Assembly: GCA_028285405.1 (NCBI GenBank) | Contig: JANQPH010000032.1 | Span: forward strand, 1-64,000 | Reading direction: 5' to 3' | Source: Thermoleophilia bacterium | GTDB lineage: Bacteria > Actinomycetota > Thermoleophilia > Miltoncostaeales > Miltoncostaeaceae | Length of the DNA: 64,000 nt | Part shown: positions 17,540 to 27,830 of the stretch, in pieces | Layout: each line of letters begins with the position of its first letter | How positions within the stretch are numbered: position 1 is the stretch's first letter | Translations under genes and position numbers: made by a program | Notes under the pieces: generated by a model | Seen by the model: only the letters and a program-made list of their open reading frames with translations | Databases searched by the model: none | What the model was told of the DNA's origin: nothing

Positions 17540-19831
17540 TCAGGTCTCCTGCGGATCCACGTCGATCGTCACGCGCACCCCGCTGGCCGAGAGGCGGTCC
17601 TGGACACGGGCGAGGCCCGCCTCGATCGCGTCCGCGACGGGCCCCGCGCGAGCCCCGGCCACAACGAGCGATCGCCGGTGCCGCCCGCGCAGCCGGTGCA
17701 GCCGCGCCGGCCCCCTGACGTCGAACTGCCCGTCGTCCCGCAGCGAGCCCGCGAGCGCTCGTGCAGCCGCCCCGACCCCCTCACCCTCCCCGCCATCGAG
17801 AACGACTCGGACGAGGTGCCCCCACGGCGGATACCCGTGCTCGCGCCGTCGCTCGATCTCGCCCTCCAGGAACGCCTCTACGTCGCCCTCGGCGGCCATC
17901 CGGACGGCTCGCGCCGCGGGCTCCCATGCCTGCACGACGACGCTCGCGTCCTCGCCGCGCCGGCCCGCGCGGCCGCGCACCTGCACGATCAGGCCGAACG
18001 TGCGCTCCTCCGAGCGGAAGTCCGCCCGCGCCAGGCCGGCATCGGCCTCGACGACGGCCGCGAGGGCGACGTCCGGCAGGTCGTGGCCCTTCGCGACCAT
18101 CTGCGTGCCGAGCAGGACCGCCGGCCCCGGGGCGGCGAACGCGCGAAGGACGTCGGCGACGCGGGCCCCGCCGCCGCTCGTCTCGGCGTCGAGGCGCACC
18201 CGCCGAAGCGCAGGCGCCGCGCGCGCGATCGCGCGCTCGAGCCCCTTGGTGCCGAATCCCTGGCGCGCGACGTCGACCGCGCCGCACGACGGGCACGTGC
18301 TGGGGACGGAGCGCTCGAGGCCGCAGTGGTGGCACTCCAGACGGTCCGGATCGGAGTGGATCACCATGGGGACGTCGCAGTCGTCGCAGCGGGCCACCCA
18401 GCCACAGCTCCGACACAGCGCCATCAGCGCGATCCCCCGCCGGTTCAGCATCACGATCGCCTTCGCGCCGCGCTCGCCGACGTCGCGAAGGGCCCGGATC
18501 AGCGGTCGCGAGAGCGGTCCCGGGCCCTGCGTGCGCATGTCGACGAGCGTCACGGGGGGTGCCGGCGTCCCGTCGGCTCGCTCGCGCAGCTCGACCCGGG
18601 GCAGGCGAGCCCACGTCTCGGGCCGCGGCGTGGCCGAGCCGAGCACAACGGCCGCGCCGCCGGCCTGCGCGCGTCGCCACGCCACCTGCCGAGCGTCGTA
18701 GCGCGGCGTGGCGTCCTGCTTGTAGGAGGGATCGTGCTCCTCGTCGACGACGACCAGTCCGAGCCGGCGCACCGGCGCGAACACCGCGCTGCGCGCTCCG
18801 ACGACCACGTCGGCCTCGCCGCTGGCGACGCGGTCGTACTGCGCCCGCCGCTGGGACAGCGTCAGGCCGGAATGCCAGATGGCCACCCCGTCGCCGAGTC
18901 GAGCGCGCAGCCGGCCGAGCATCTGCGGGGTGAGCGCGATCTCGGGCACGAGGACCAAGCTCGCCCTCCCGCGCCGGCGGGCCGCCTCGATCGCGCGGAT
19001 GTAGACCTCGGTCTTGCCCGAGCCGGTCACGCCGAAGAGCAGTCGTCCTCCCGTGCCCGCCTCGACATCCGCCCTGATCGCGTCGAGCGCACCCTCCTGC
19101 TCCGGCGTGAGGGCGATGGACTCCCGTGACGGAATCGCTGCCGTCATCGCCGCCGACATCGGGTCGTCGGCCGTCGCGCGGCGCTCCTTCTCGAGGGCGA
19201 TCAGCCCGCGCTCACGCATCCGGCGGAGCGTGTCCATCGTCGTCTGCGCCCGCTCGAGGAGGACGGCGGCCGCAAGCTCGCCCCCCGCCGCCCGCAGCGC
19301 AACGAGGACCTCCCGCTGGCGCGCGGTCCCCTCCTGATCGGAGTCGAGCGCTCGCGCGATCCAGACCTCGGCCCCCGTGCCCGGTGGAGCCGAGAGCGCA
19401 TAACCCGACCCGACCTTGCGGATCGCTCCGTCCGCCCCCGGCGGAAGCACGAGCCGCAGCGCCGCTCCCGCCGGCGCGCGGTAGTAGCGGGCGACCCAGC
19501 CAGCCAGGTCGATCAGCTCCACCGGGACGCTCGGAGCGTCGATCAACCCCGCGATCGGCACCAGCGCGCCGTCGTAGGTCGGCGGGTCGAGCGAGAGCAC
19601 GACCCCGGCGACCACGCGTCGCCCGAGCGGGCACGCGACGAGCGCGCCCGGCGCCACCACCCCCGACAACGCGTCGGGGACGGCGTAGTCGAGTGGCCCG
19701 TCGAGCTGACGGGCCGAGACGAGCGGCTGGACCTGGGCGCCGGGCGGCGCCCAGGATCCGCCTGCCGTCGCGGCTACCCCGCGGCGCTCAGGCGGCCGCT
19801 GGCCTCCTGGCCCACGTCGGTGTTCTCCCAT
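17540..19831 (-). CDS. priA: Primosomal replication protein N' (PriA)
   Basis: Restarts stalled replication forks. About 763 residues. It has an N-terminal DNA-binding domain ([22 protein letters not shown]), Walker [13 protein letters not shown] and the DEEH box [13 protein letters not shown]. Eight zinc-ligand cysteines lie in [18 protein letters not shown] and CPSC. Motif V/VI is near [14 protein letters not shown]. The helicase core appears intact, unlike the decayed PriA of some actinobacteria. The only usable start before the conserved N-terminus is ATG 19831, which overlaps the end of metK by 58 nt. Confidence 0.94.
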   Translation of the reverse strand: MGEHRRGPGGQRPPERRGVAATAGGSWAPPGAQVQPLVSARQLDGPLDYAVPDALSGVVAPGALVACPLGRRVVAGVVLSLDPPTYDGALVPIAGLIDAPSVPVELIDLAGWVARYYRAPAGAALRLVLPPGADGAIRKVGSGYALSAPPGTGAEVWIARALDSDQEGTARQREVLVALRAAGGELAAAVLLERAQTTMDTLRRMRERGLIALEKERRATADDPMSAAMTAAIPSRESIALTPEQEGALDAIRADVEAGTGGRLLFGVTGSGKTEVYIRAIEAARRRGRASLVLVPEIALTPQMLGRLRARLGDGVAIWHSGLTLSQRRAQYDRVASGEADVVVGARSAVFAPVRRLGLVVVDEEHDPSYKQDATPRYDARQVAWRRAQAGGAAVVLGSATPRPETWARLPRVELRERADGTPAPPVTLVDMRTQGPGPLSRPLIRALRDVGERGAKAIVMLNRRGIALMALCRSCGWVARCDDCDVPMVIHSDPDRLECHHCGLERSVPSTCPSCGAVDVARQGFGTKGLERAIARAAPALRRVRLDAETSGGGARVADVLRAFAAPGPAVLLGTQMVAKGHDLPDVALAAVVEADAGLARADFRSEERTFGLIVQVRGRAGRRGEDASVVVQAWEPAARAVRMAAEGDVEAFLEGEIERRREHGYPPWGHLVRVVLDGGEGEGVGAAARALAGSLRDDGQFDVRGPARLHRLRGRHRRSLVVAGARAGPVADAIEAGLARVQDRLSASGVRVTIDVDPQET

Positions 19832-20967
19832 GTGAAGTCAGGATCATGGCGACCGAAGTGGCCGTATGCGGCGGTCTTCTGGTAGATCGGCCGCCGGAGG
19901 TTCAGCTGCTCGAGGATCGCCCCCGGGCGAAGGTCGAACTTCTCGCGAACCCAAGCCTCGATCAGATCGGGCGAGCGGGTCTCGGTCCCGAACGTCTGGA
20001 CCATGATCGACATCGGGTGGGCAACGCCGATCGCGTAGGCGACCTGGACCTCGCAGCGCTTGGCGAAGCCGGCGGCGACCACGTTCTTGGCGACCCACCG
20101 GGCCGCGTAGGCGGCCGAGCGGTCGACCTTCGAGGGGTCCTTGCCGCTGAACGCGCCGCCACCGTGACGGGCCATGCCGCCATACGTGTCGACGATGATC
20201 TTGCGCCCCGTGAGCCCCGCGTCACCGAGCGGTCCGCCGACGACGAAGAGCCCCGTCGGGTTGATGAACCGGTCGACGTCCTCACGCCACATGCCGAAGT
20301 CGTCGAGAACGGGCTTGATGATCTGGCTCGTGATCTCGTCCTCGAGGAGATCCCGCGACACGTCGGGCGCGTGCTGGGTGGAGATCACGACGGCGGTCAC
20401 CTCGGTCGGGACGCCGTCGACGTACCGGACCGTCACCTGCGACTTCCCGTCCGGGCGCAGGTACTGCAGGCTCTCCCGCCGCATCGCGGCGAGCCGCTCG
20501 ACCAGCCGGTGCGCGAGCGTGATCGGCAGCGGCATCAGCTCGGGGGTCTCGTCGGTCGCATACCCGAACATCAGCCCCTGGTCGCCGGCGCCCTGCAGGT
20601 CGTAGGGATCGCTGTCCTTGCCGCCACGGGTCTCGTACGCGTGGTCGACGCCCTGCGCGATGTCGGGGCTCTGCTCGTCGAGCGCCACCGAGACGCCGCA
20701 GGTGTCCGCGTCGAAGCCGTACTTGGCGCGGGTGTAGCCGATCCGCCGGATCGTGTCCCGGGCGACGTTCGGGATGTCGACGTAGGCGCTCGTCGTGATC
20801 TCGCCAGCGATCATCACCTGGCCGGTGGTGATCAGCGTCTCGCATGCGACGCGCCCCCCCGGATCGTCGGTCAAGACGGCATCGAGGACGCCGTCAGAGA
20901 TCTGGTCGGCGATCTTGTCGGGGTGTCCCTCGGTCACAGACTCCGAGGAGAAGAGGTACTCAGCCAT
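19774..20967 (-). CDS. metK: S-adenosylmethionine synthetase
   Basis: Makes S-adenosylmethionine from methionine and ATP, feeding the several methyltransferases in this window. 397 residues. Diagnostic motifs are [12 protein letters not shown] at the N-terminus and the phosphate-binding [20 protein letters not shown] near residue 266. The 133 nt upstream hold a hairpin belonging to the next gene's end, and no recognisable SAM riboswitch. priA overlaps its 3' end. Confidence 0.97.
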   Translation of the reverse strand: MAEYLFSSESVTEGHPDKIADQISDGVLDAVLTDDPGGRVACETLITTGQVMIAGEITTSAYVDIPNVARDTIRRIGYTRAKYGFDADTCGVSVALDEQSPDIAQGVDHAYETRGGKDSDPYDLQGAGDQGLMFGYATDETPELMPLPITLAHRLVERLAAMRRESLQYLRPDGKSQVTVRYVDGVPTEVTAVVISTQHAPDVSRDLLEDEITSQIIKPVLDDFGMWREDVDRFINPTGLFVVGGPLGDAGLTGRKIIVDTYGGMARHGGGAFSGKDPSKVDRSAAYAARWVAKNVVAAGFAKRCEVQVAYAIGVAHPMSIMVQTFGTETRSPDLIEAWVREKFDLRPGAILEQLNLRRPIYQKTAAYGHFGRHDPDFTWENTDVGQEASGRLSAAG

Positions 20968-21064
20968 TAGCCCTCACGGGTCGCGTGCATTCAGATTCGG
21001 ATGAGGCGGCAGGATACAGCGGCCCCGGCGGAGCCGCGCCGGGCGCACCGTCCCCCGGAAGGTC

Positions 21065-21094
21065 GCCCCCGGGCCATCCGAGCGGCCCGGGGGC
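21065..21094 (-). terminator. Strong GC hairpin after the DUF3352 gene
   Basis: Perfect 11-bp stem (GCCCCCGGGCC at 21065-21075 with GGCCCGGGGGC at 21084-21094) and an 8-nt loop, starting 6 nt after the stop codon of the gene at 21101-22735. There is no T-tract behind it, so it may be a hairpin-only terminator or an mRNA-end stabiliser rather than a textbook rho-independent terminator. Confidence 0.55.
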
Positions 21095-21100
21095 CGAGCG

Positions 21101-22735
21101 TCACGGGATCCGCAGGAACGCGTCGAACGTCGGGGTGTCGCCCCCGGTGCTCCAGGCCGACAGGCTCTCGAGCGGGCGGAGGTTGTCCAGCAGCTCCTGC
21201 TCGCCCTGGAAGAGGTCGTTGGTCGCGCCCAGCTGCACGGCCTCGGCGACGTCGACCCACGCGATGCCAGTGACCTCGCTCGGGGCCTCGGAAGTCCCGT
21301 CGATGTAGCGCCGCGACTGCGAGAGCGGGCTGGCCGGCGCCTGGGCCTCCCTGACGAGCGCGGCGGACGTCCCGATGATCACGAGGTCGCCGTCGACCGC
21401 GTAGACGACCGAGAGGTCGTCGTCGGCGGGGAGCTCCCAGCCCGAGACGCCGTTGGCGAGCCGAACCTGCTGCCAGTCCGGGATGCCCGACTGCCCGAGG
21501 GCGCCGAGCGCCGTCGGAAGCCCCGTCCGCAGGGCGTCGAGCGTCTGCTGGGCGCGGGCCCCGTCCTCGACCCGAAGCAGCAGCGCCGCGCCGACCTGCG
21601 CGGCGCTCGACGGATCCGGCGCGACGACGATCGCGTGCTCGCCCCTCGTCAGGGCCGCCAGGTCCGAGATGGTGATGCCGAGCACGGCCTCGAGCTGCCC
21701 GGACAGCTGGTCGATCTGCGAGATCGCGTCCTCGGTGTCCGGGTCTCCCGACTCGCGGAGGTCGTCGACCAGCGAGGCGATGTTGCTCTGGAGGTCGGCG
21801 AACCCGATGTAGGCGAGCGAGTTCGCCGGCGCGTGCTCGGCGAGCGTCGGGGTGAACGGCGCGGCGTCGTCGAGCTGGTCGGCGCCGAGGATGACACCGC
21901 GCGTGCGGACGCCGTCGGCCTCCGCGGTGAGCGATGCCGCGAGCGTCGCGTTGGCGATCTCCTCGAGGCCGCCGAACTGCTGCAGCTGCGCCTGATCCTG
22001 CTGCACGCTGGCCACGAGCTCGCCCAGACCGACGTAGCTCTGAGCGAACACGTCCTCGGGAAGCTCGGCGAGCGCGTCCTGGAACCGGCCCACACCGGCG
22101 AGCACGGCGTCACCGCCGCTCGCGTTCGCGTCGAGCGACGCGAACAGCGTCTCCTCGCTCTCGGCGAGGACGATGGCCTCCGACGTCACCGCGACGTAGA
22201 CGTCCTCGTCCTCGTCGGCGTAATACGTGACGCCCCCCCGATCGCCCTGCTCGGTCGCGCCGGACCCGGTCACCAGGTTCCGCGCGGCATCCTCCTGCCC
22301 GTCGGCGATCTCGGCGACGACGAGGACGGCGGTGTCGTCGACCGATGGTGCCCGGAGTCCGGTGCCGGCGGCGTTTCGCGGCACCCGCGGAAGCGCGAGC
22401 GCCACGCTGTCGCCGAGCACCGGGCGGAGCTCCTGGTAGGAGATCTCCTCGCCCGAGAGGGCATCCTCGATGGCATCGTCGACATCTCCGCCCGGCCAGC
22501 CCGGGAACGAGTTGAGCAGGGCGCTCACCTGCTGCCACTGCGCGCTCTGGGTGTCGCTGTCGACCTCGACGTAGAACGGCGCCGACGCCGGGACGTAGTC
22601 GGCGGTCGTGCCCGCCGACGAGCCGGACGACGAGTCGCCACCGCACCCGGCGGCCACGGCGATCGCGGCCAGCGGCACGAGCGTGAACGCCGCGCGACGG
22701 CGCACCTTGCGCGAGGGGACCATGGTCAGGGCCAT
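21101..22735 (-). CDS. DUF3352 family lipoprotein
   Basis: 544 residues. The N-terminal signal is RKVRRRAAFTLVPLAAIAVAAGC, whose final AAGC is a lipobox, so the mature protein should begin at a lipid-modified Cys followed by a Gly/Ser-rich linker. The remainder is a long Asp/Ala-rich extracytoplasmic domain (substrate-like opening YVPASAPFYVEVDS) matching the DUF3352 family of actinobacteria. No enzymatic motif is visible. A ribosome-binding site GGAGGT lies about 9 nt before ATG 22735. Standing alone between gpsA and metK, with its own strong hairpin downstream, it is probably monocistronic. Function unknown. Confidence 0.82.
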   Translation of the reverse strand: MALTMVPSRKVRRRAAFTLVPLAAIAVAAGCGGDSSSGSSAGTTADYVPASAPFYVEVDSDTQSAQWQQVSALLNSFPGWPGGDVDDAIEDALSGEEISYQELRPVLGDSVALALPRVPRNAAGTGLRAPSVDDTAVLVVAEIADGQEDAARNLVTGSGATEQGDRGGVTYYADEDEDVYVAVTSEAIVLAESEETLFASLDANASGGDAVLAGVGRFQDALAELPEDVFAQSYVGLGELVASVQQDQAQLQQFGGLEEIANATLAASLTAEADGVRTRGVILGADQLDDAAPFTPTLAEHAPANSLAYIGFADLQSNIASLVDDLRESGDPDTEDAISQIDQLSGQLEAVLGITISDLAALTRGEHAIVVAPDPSSAAQVGAALLLRVEDGARAQQTLDALRTGLPTALGALGQSGIPDWQQVRLANGVSGWELPADDDLSVVYAVDGDLVIIGTSAALVREAQAPASPLSQSRRYIDGTSEAPSEVTGIAWVDVAEAVQLGATNDLFQGEQELLDNLRPLESLSAWSTGGDTPTFDAFLRIP

Positions 22736-22868
22736 CAGCGTGGACCTCCGCTCCGGGGCTCGACGGGCGGGACGGTAGCAACGCCGGCATCGGGGATCGC
22801 CATGCGGCGGTAAAGCAACGGTTCACGATGGCCGGGCGCCGAGCGACGGCGCGGTCGAGCAGCTGCCG

Positions 22869-23810
22869 TCAGGTCTCCTGCCGCGGCTCCCGGGTCATCA
22901 GGTCGTGCAGGCAGGCCCTCGGGTCCTTGCCGTCGAGCGCGGCCAGCACCTCGGCGCAGATCGGAAGCTCAACGCCCACCTCGGCCGCCAGCGAGACGAG
23001 GTTGCGAGCCGTCCAGAGACCCTCGGCGACCTGCCCCAGCTCCCGCTCCAGGTCGGCCGCCGCCACCCCGAGCGCGAGCAGCTCACCCGCGCGGCGGTTC
23101 CGGCTGTATCGCCCGAGGCAGGTCGCGACCAGATCCCCGACGCCGGCCAGCCCCCGAAAGGTGTCCGCATCCGCGCCGCAGGCCACGCCGAGGCGGGTCA
23201 TCTCGGCCAGCCCGCGGGTGATCACCGCCGCTCGCGCGTTGTCGCCGAGCCCGATGCCCTCCCCCATCCCCGACGCCACGGCGATCACGTTCTTGGCCGC
23301 ACCGCACAGCTCGACCCCGAGCAGGTCGTGGTTCACGTACGGGCGGAACACGGGACTCGCCAGCCGCGCCTGCAGGGCGTGCGCGAGCGCATCGTCCCCG
23401 GCGATGACCGCGGCCGACGGCTGCCCCTCCGCGATCTCCTCGGCGTGATTCGGCCCCGTGAGCGCGCAGTACGGGGTGCCGGGGGCGAGCTGGTCGAGCC
23501 ACACGCCCGACAGGCGCCGACCGCTCGCCGGGTCCAGACCCTTGGTGAGACAGAGGACACCGGCGTCGCGCTCCATTCGGCCGGCGGCCCATGCGGCGAC
23601 CTCCGCGGTGGCGCGAGACGGAACGGCGGAGGCGACGACGTCCGCGCCGCCAAGGGGATCGTCCGCGTCGAAGGTCGTGACCTCGACGCCGTCGCGCAGC
23701 CCGGCCAGCCGGTCGGGGTTGCGCACCACGAGGGTCACCGGCCCGGCGCCGGATGCCAGACCGGCGAACGCGGCGCCCCAGCTGCCGCCCCCGAGGACCG
23801 CCAGCCTCAT
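22869..23810 (-). CDS. gpsA: Glycerol-3-phosphate dehydrogenase [NAD(P)+]
   Basis: Reduces dihydroxyacetone phosphate to sn-glycerol-3-phosphate for phospholipid synthesis. 313 residues. It has the N-terminal Rossmann motif MRLAVLGGGSWGAAFA, the LCLTKGL segment, and the active-site region ELCGAAKNVIAVASGMGEG with the catalytic Lys. ATG 23810 overlaps the der stop by ATGA. The plsC-like acyltransferase two genes upstream can use its product, which suggests a lipid-precursor role for the operon. Confidence 0.96.
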   Translation of the reverse strand: MRLAVLGGGSWGAAFAGLASGAGPVTLVVRNPDRLAGLRDGVEVTTFDADDPLGGADVVASAVPSRATAEVAAWAAGRMERDAGVLCLTKGLDPASGRRLSGVWLDQLAPGTPYCALTGPNHAEEIAEGQPSAAVIAGDDALAHALQARLASPVFRPYVNHDLLGVELCGAAKNVIAVASGMGEGIGLGDNARAAVITRGLAEMTRLGVACGADADTFRGLAGVGDLVATCLGRYSRNRRAGELLALGVAAADLERELGQVAEGLWTARNLVSLAAEVGVELPICAEVLAALDGKDPRACLHDLMTREPRQET

Positions 23811-25171
23811 CGGCGTCGCTCCCTGATGTCGAGCACGAGCGGCACACCCTCGAAGCCGAGCTCCCGCCGCAGCCGCCCCTCGAGCCAGACGACGTAGTCG
23901 CGCTTCAGCAGGTCCCGGTCGTTGACGTCGAGCCGGAACCGTGGCGGCGATGTACCGGTCTGGACGAGATAGCGCAGCGACAGGCGGCGACCGCCCTTGC
24001 GCGGACCCGGTCGCTCCTCCGCCAGCTGGCGGAGGATGCGGTTGAGCGTCCCGGTCGGGACCCGCTCGCGGTATCGGTCGTAGAGGCGCAGCGCCGCCGG
24101 GAGCAGGCGATGGACTCCCTCGCCCGACACGGCCGAGCACACCTCGAGCGGGGGGCGTTGTCGGGTCTTGCGCTCGATGCGCTCGGTGAGATCGAGCAGC
24201 TCCGGCTGCGCGGCATCCCACTTGTTGACGACCAGCACGGTCGCGCAGCCCGCCTTCACGGCCGCTTCTGCGGCCGCGAGATCGGTGTCGGTGATCCCCT
24301 CGGTCGCGTCGCAGACGACCAGCGCCACGTCGGAGCGTGACGCGGCCTCGAGCGCCCTGACCTGGCTGTAGCGCTCGAGCGCCTCGCGGGTCTTGCCCCG
24401 CTTTCGTAGTCCGGCCGTGTCGATCAGGACGACCTCCCGCCCGTCGACGTCGACCAGGGTGTCGATCGGATCCCGCGTGGTGCCCGGCCGCGAATCGACG
24501 ACGGCCCGCTGCTCGGCGAGGATCGCGTTCAGGATCGAGCTCTTGCCCACGTTCGGCCGACCGAGGATGCAGACCGCCGGGCGGTCGAGCCCGGAGGCGC
24601 TCGTCGAGGGACCCCGTGCCGGGAGGGTGTCGACGAGCGTGTCGAGCAGCTCGCCGGAGCCGCGCCCGTGGGCCGCCGAGACCGTCACGACCGGACCCAG
24701 CCCGAACGCCCACAGCCCGGCCGCTGCTGCCTCGTGGCGCGCGGCGTCACACTTGTTCGCCACGACGATCACCGGTGTGTCCGACCGGCGCAGCAGGTCG
24801 GCGATGTCCTCGTCTCCGGGCGTCGGCGCGGTCGTGACGTCGACCACGAACAGCACGACGTCGGCGTCCTCGATCGCGGCTGCCGCCTGTGCCGTGACCT
24901 GCTTGGCCATCGCGCTCTCGTCGGCCGCGTCGATCCCGCCGGTGTCCACGAGCTGGAAGCCGGTCCCGCGCCATTCCGCGCCGGCCTGGCGCCGGTCCCT
25001 CGTCACGCCGGCGGTCGAGTCCACGACCGCGTCCCGGCGGCCGACGATCCGGTTGAAGAGCGTCGACTTGCCCACGTTGGGGTAGCCCACGACGGCCACG
25101 ACGGGCTGGCCGGCCGCCACCGTGCTCCCGGCCGGCTCTCGTTCGCGTCGGCGGCGGCCGCCCGCGCTCAT
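23807..25171 (-). CDS. der: Ribosome-assembly GTPase Der (EngA)
   Basis: Essential GTPase of 50S subunit assembly. 454 residues with two tandem GTPase domains. The first P-loop is GYPNVGKSTLFN (about 29), with DTGG and NKCD. The second P-loop is GRPNVGKSSILN (about 205), with DTAGL and NKWD. A C-terminal KH-like domain follows from about 355. The first ~20 residues are Arg/Ser-rich and unconserved. Adjacent to and overlapping gpsA and the acyltransferase. Confidence 0.97.
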   Translation of the reverse strand: MSAGGRRRREREPAGSTVAAGQPVVAVVGYPNVGKSTLFNRIVGRRDAVVDSTAGVTRDRRQAGAEWRGTGFQLVDTGGIDAADESAMAKQVTAQAAAAIEDADVVLFVVDVTTAPTPGDEDIADLLRRSDTPVIVVANKCDAARHEAAAAGLWAFGLGPVVTVSAAHGRGSGELLDTLVDTLPARGPSTSASGLDRPAVCILGRPNVGKSSILNAILAEQRAVVDSRPGTTRDPIDTLVDVDGREVVLIDTAGLRKRGKTREALERYSQVRALEAASRSDVALVVCDATEGITDTDLAAAEAAVKAGCATVLVVNKWDAAQPELLDLTERIERKTRQRPPLEVCSAVSGEGVHRLLPAALRLYDRYRERVPTGTLNRILRQLAEERPGPRKGGRRLSLRYLVQTGTSPPRFRLDVNDRDLLKRDYVVWLEGRLRRELGFEGVPLVLDIRERRR

Positions 25172-25854
25172 GGCCCGGCGACGCTCCGAGGCTGCGCCGG
25201 CCCGCCCGCCTGCGGGACGAGCTCCGCCAGCGCCTCCATCATCCGATCCGTCGCGATTCGCGCGCGCTCAGCCCGCGGCCCGCTGTCGAGATCGGTCATG
25301 TCGATCGCCTCGCCCACGACCGCCCGAGCCGGCCCGAAGCGAGACTGCGTCCCCCACAGCGCCATCGGCACGACGGTGATCCCGGCCTCCAGCGCGAGCA
25401 TGCCCGCACCCGCATGTGGCTCGCCCAGGACGCCGTCCTGGCTCCGGGTCCCCTCCGGGAACATCACCACGGCGTCGCCGCGCCGCAGGATCCCGCGCGC
25501 CATGCGAATCGCATCGCGGTCCGCCTCCCCGCGACGAACCGGGAAGGCCCCGGTGCGGGTGATCGCGAACCGCAGCAGCCTCGATCGGAACAGCTCGACC
25601 TTCGCCATGTAGTAGAGCTTGCGTGGCCACGCGGCCGTTCCCACGACGGGCGGGTCGATGCTCGACAGGTGGTTGCTGACGATCAGCACGCCGCCCCGCT
25701 TGGGGATGGCCCCCGCCCCTCGGACTCGCAACCGGTACCCGAGGCGAATCCCTGGAACGACGACCGCGGAGGACACGATCCACGCCCACCTGACCCAGAG
25801 CGGAACGCCATTCTCGTCGTGGAACGGCACGTCGGGATTGTCGGTCGCGCTCAC
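25168..25854 (-). CDS. 1-acyl-glycerol-3-phosphate acyltransferase-like (PlsC family)
   Basis: Likely adds the second acyl chain to lysophosphatidic acid at the membrane. 228 residues. One hydrophobic segment lies near 18-38 (VRWAWIVSSAVVVPGIRLGY). The catalytic NHLSSID (Hx4D) is near residue 60, and the phosphate-binding FPEGTRS near 132. The family is certain; the exact acyl acceptor is inferred. It sits between cmk and der with 4-nt overlaps on both sides. The order cmk-plsC-der-gpsA is common in actinobacteria and firmicutes. Confidence 0.87.
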   Translation of the reverse strand: MSATDNPDVPFHDENGVPLWVRWAWIVSSAVVVPGIRLGYRLRVRGAGAIPKRGGVLIVSNHLSSIDPPVVGTAAWPRKLYYMAKVELFRSRLLRFAITRTGAFPVRRGEADRDAIRMARGILRRGDAVVMFPEGTRSQDGVLGEPHAGAGMLALEAGITVVPMALWGTQSRFGPARAVVGEAIDMTDLDSGPRAERARIATDRMMEALAELVPQAGGPAQPRSVAGP

Positions 25855-26522
25855 GCCCGTTCCCCTGTCTCCGCCGCTAGCTCGGCCAGGGCGATGACGG
25901 CCTCGACAACCTCGTCGGCGCTCATGTCCGTCGAGTCGATCACATGCGCGTCGTCGGCGCGACGAAGCGGGCTCTCGGCCCGCGTCGTGTCGAGCCGGTC
26001 CCTGACCCTGACCGCCTCGTAGACGTCCGCCCGGTCGGCGTCGGGGCCGAGCTCGTCCGCGCGCCGCGTGGCCCTGGCCTCGAGCGTGGCCGTCAGGAAC
26101 ACCTTGACCTCGGCGTCGGGGGCAACCGTCGTCCCGATGTCGCGCCCGTCGGCGACCCAGCCGCCACGGGTGAGGATCTCGCGCTGGCGGGCCACCATGC
26201 GCTCTCGTACCGGCCCGTGTGCGGCGACTGCGGAGACGCTCGCGGTGACCTCGGCGTCGCGGATCGCGGCGGTCACGTCCTCGTCGTCAACACGAACTCG
26301 CAGCGCCCCGTCCGCCTCGGGCTCGAGCTCGATCGACGTCGCGGCGGCCAGCTCGGCCACCGCACCGGCATCCTCGGGGTCGAGCCCGCGCCGGAGCGCC
26401 GCGAGGGTGAGCGCGCGGTACATCGCGCCAGTATCGAGATACGCCGCCCCGATGCGGTCGGCAACAGCTCGCGCGACCGTGCTCTTGCCGGCGCCAGCCG
26501 GACCGTCGATCGCGACGATCAC
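25851..26522 (-). CDS. cmk: Cytidylate kinase
   Basis: Phosphorylates CMP and dCMP with ATP. 223 residues. The P-loop is AIDGPAGAGKSTVARAVA at the very N-terminus, followed by the substrate segment YLDTGAMYRALTL (about 32) and the DGRDIGTTVAPDA motif (about 125). Overlaps the aroA stop by ATGA and the acyltransferase start by 4 nt. Confidence 0.96.
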   Translation of the reverse strand: MIVAIDGPAGAGKSTVARAVADRIGAAYLDTGAMYRALTLAALRRGLDPEDAGAVAELAAATSIELEPEADGALRVRVDDEDVTAAIRDAEVTASVSAVAAHGPVRERMVARQREILTRGGWVADGRDIGTTVAPDAEVKVFLTATLEARATRRADELGPDADRADVYEAVRVRDRLDTTRAESPLRRADDAHVIDSTDMSADEVVEAVIALAELAAETGERA

Positions 26523-27820
26523 GCCTCCACCCCGAGCGCGACCAGGTCCCGGGCGAAACCCGGGTAGGAGACGCTCACCGCCTCGTACCCGCCGACCGAC
26601 GCGCCCTCCTCGCTCAGGAGTCCCGCGGCCGCGCCGAGCATTGCGATTCGATGGTCTCCCTCGGCGTCCATCCGGCCCCCCGGAATCCGGCCCGTACCCC
26701 GCACCGCGAAGCCATCGGGCGCCTCGTCGACAGGCACGCCGAGCGAGCGCATCGTCGTGGCGACCGCGGCGATCCGATCGCTCTCCTTGACCCGGAGCTC
26801 GGCGGCGCCCGTGACGCGGGTCGTCCCGCTCGCGAGCGCTCCGAGCAAGGCCACCAGTGGAAGCTCGTCGATCAGCGTCGGGATCTCCTCGCCACCCACG
26901 TCGGTCGCGACCAGGCGCTCCGAGCGCCGGACGATCAGGTCTCCGGTCGGCTCGCCGGCCACCTCGCCGGCCTCGACGAGCTCGATGTCGGCCCCCATCC
27001 GCCGCATCACCTCGAAGAACCCCGTTCGCCGCGGGTTGAGGTTGATGCCGGTGAGCCGGACCTCGTCGTCCGCGAGCAGCGCGGCCACCACCGCCAGCGG
27101 CGCCGCCGACGAAGGGTCACCGGGGATGTCGACATCGGGCAGCTGGATGCGCTCGACGGGGCCCTCGACCTCCGCCCCGTCGGCGTGACGACGAATCGGC
27201 GCGCCCGCGGCCTCGAGCATTCGCTCGGTGTGGTCCCGCGACGGTCCGGGCTCGACGACACGGGTGACCCCGGTCGCCGCCAAGCCAGCGAGCAGCAGGC
27301 AGCTCTTCACCTGCGCGCTGGCCATGGCCAGCCCGTGAGTGAAGCCCACGAGCGGCTCGCCCCCGCTCACCGCGAGCGGGGGGGTGCCACCGGGCGCCGT
27401 CCAGATGGACGCCCCCATCGCGCGGAGGGGGTCCGCCACGCGCTCCATCGGTCGCCGGCGGAGCGAGTCGTCGCCGTCGAGCACCACGCGGTCGCAGGTC
27501 TGGCCGACGAGCACGCCCGGCAGGAGGCGGATCAGGGTCCCCGCGTTGCCGCAGTCGATCGCCGGCGGCGGGCGGAGGCCGTGCAGCCCGCGACCCGCCA
27601 CGGTGATCTCCTCGCCGAGGTCCCCGGTGACCGTGGCGCCGCACGCGGCGATCGCGCCGGCCGTCGCCGCCGTGTCCTCCGCGTCCAGCGCGCCGCGAAT
27701 CCTCGTCGGCTCGCTCGAGAGCGCGGCCAGCAGCAGCGCCCGGTGGGTGATGGACTTGTCGGCCGGCACCCGGAGGGAACCGGCGAGCCGCCTGGCTGGC
27801 TCGAAGCGAACGATCGGCAT
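26519..27820 (-). CDS. aroA: 3-phosphoshikimate 1-carboxyvinyltransferase (EPSP synthase)
   Basis: Sixth step of the shikimate pathway: shikimate-3-phosphate plus phosphoenolpyruvate. 433 residues. It has the N-terminal PADKSITHRALLLAALS motif, the CGNAGTLIRLLPG loop, the DPSSAAP segment, and RVKESDRIAAVATTMRSLG with MDAEGDHRIAM near the C-terminus. ATG 27820 is the family start; the frame is open to 28375 only as a shadow of the upstream gene. Other aromatic-pathway genes lie at 30718-34023. Confidence 0.96.
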   Translation of the reverse strand: MPIVRFEPARRLAGSLRVPADKSITHRALLLAALSSEPTRIRGALDAEDTAATAGAIAACGATVTGDLGEEITVAGRGLHGLRPPPAIDCGNAGTLIRLLPGVLVGQTCDRVVLDGDDSLRRRPMERVADPLRAMGASIWTAPGGTPPLAVSGGEPLVGFTHGLAMASAQVKSCLLLAGLAATGVTRVVEPGPSRDHTERMLEAAGAPIRRHADGAEVEGPVERIQLPDVDIPGDPSSAAPLAVVAALLADDEVRLTGINLNPRRTGFFEVMRRMGADIELVEAGEVAGEPTGDLIVRRSERLVATDVGGEEIPTLIDELPLVALLGALASGTTRVTGAAELRVKESDRIAAVATTMRSLGVPVDEAPDGFAVRGTGRIPGGRMDAEGDHRIAMLGAAAGLLSEEGASVGGYEAVSVSYPGFARDLVALGVEA

Positions 27821-27830
27821 CCGCGGCAGG

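Noticed and set aside
20968-21064. SAM riboswitch upstream of metK
   Set aside because: The gap is short and I see no matching conserved core; only GC-rich sequence and the next gene's hairpin.
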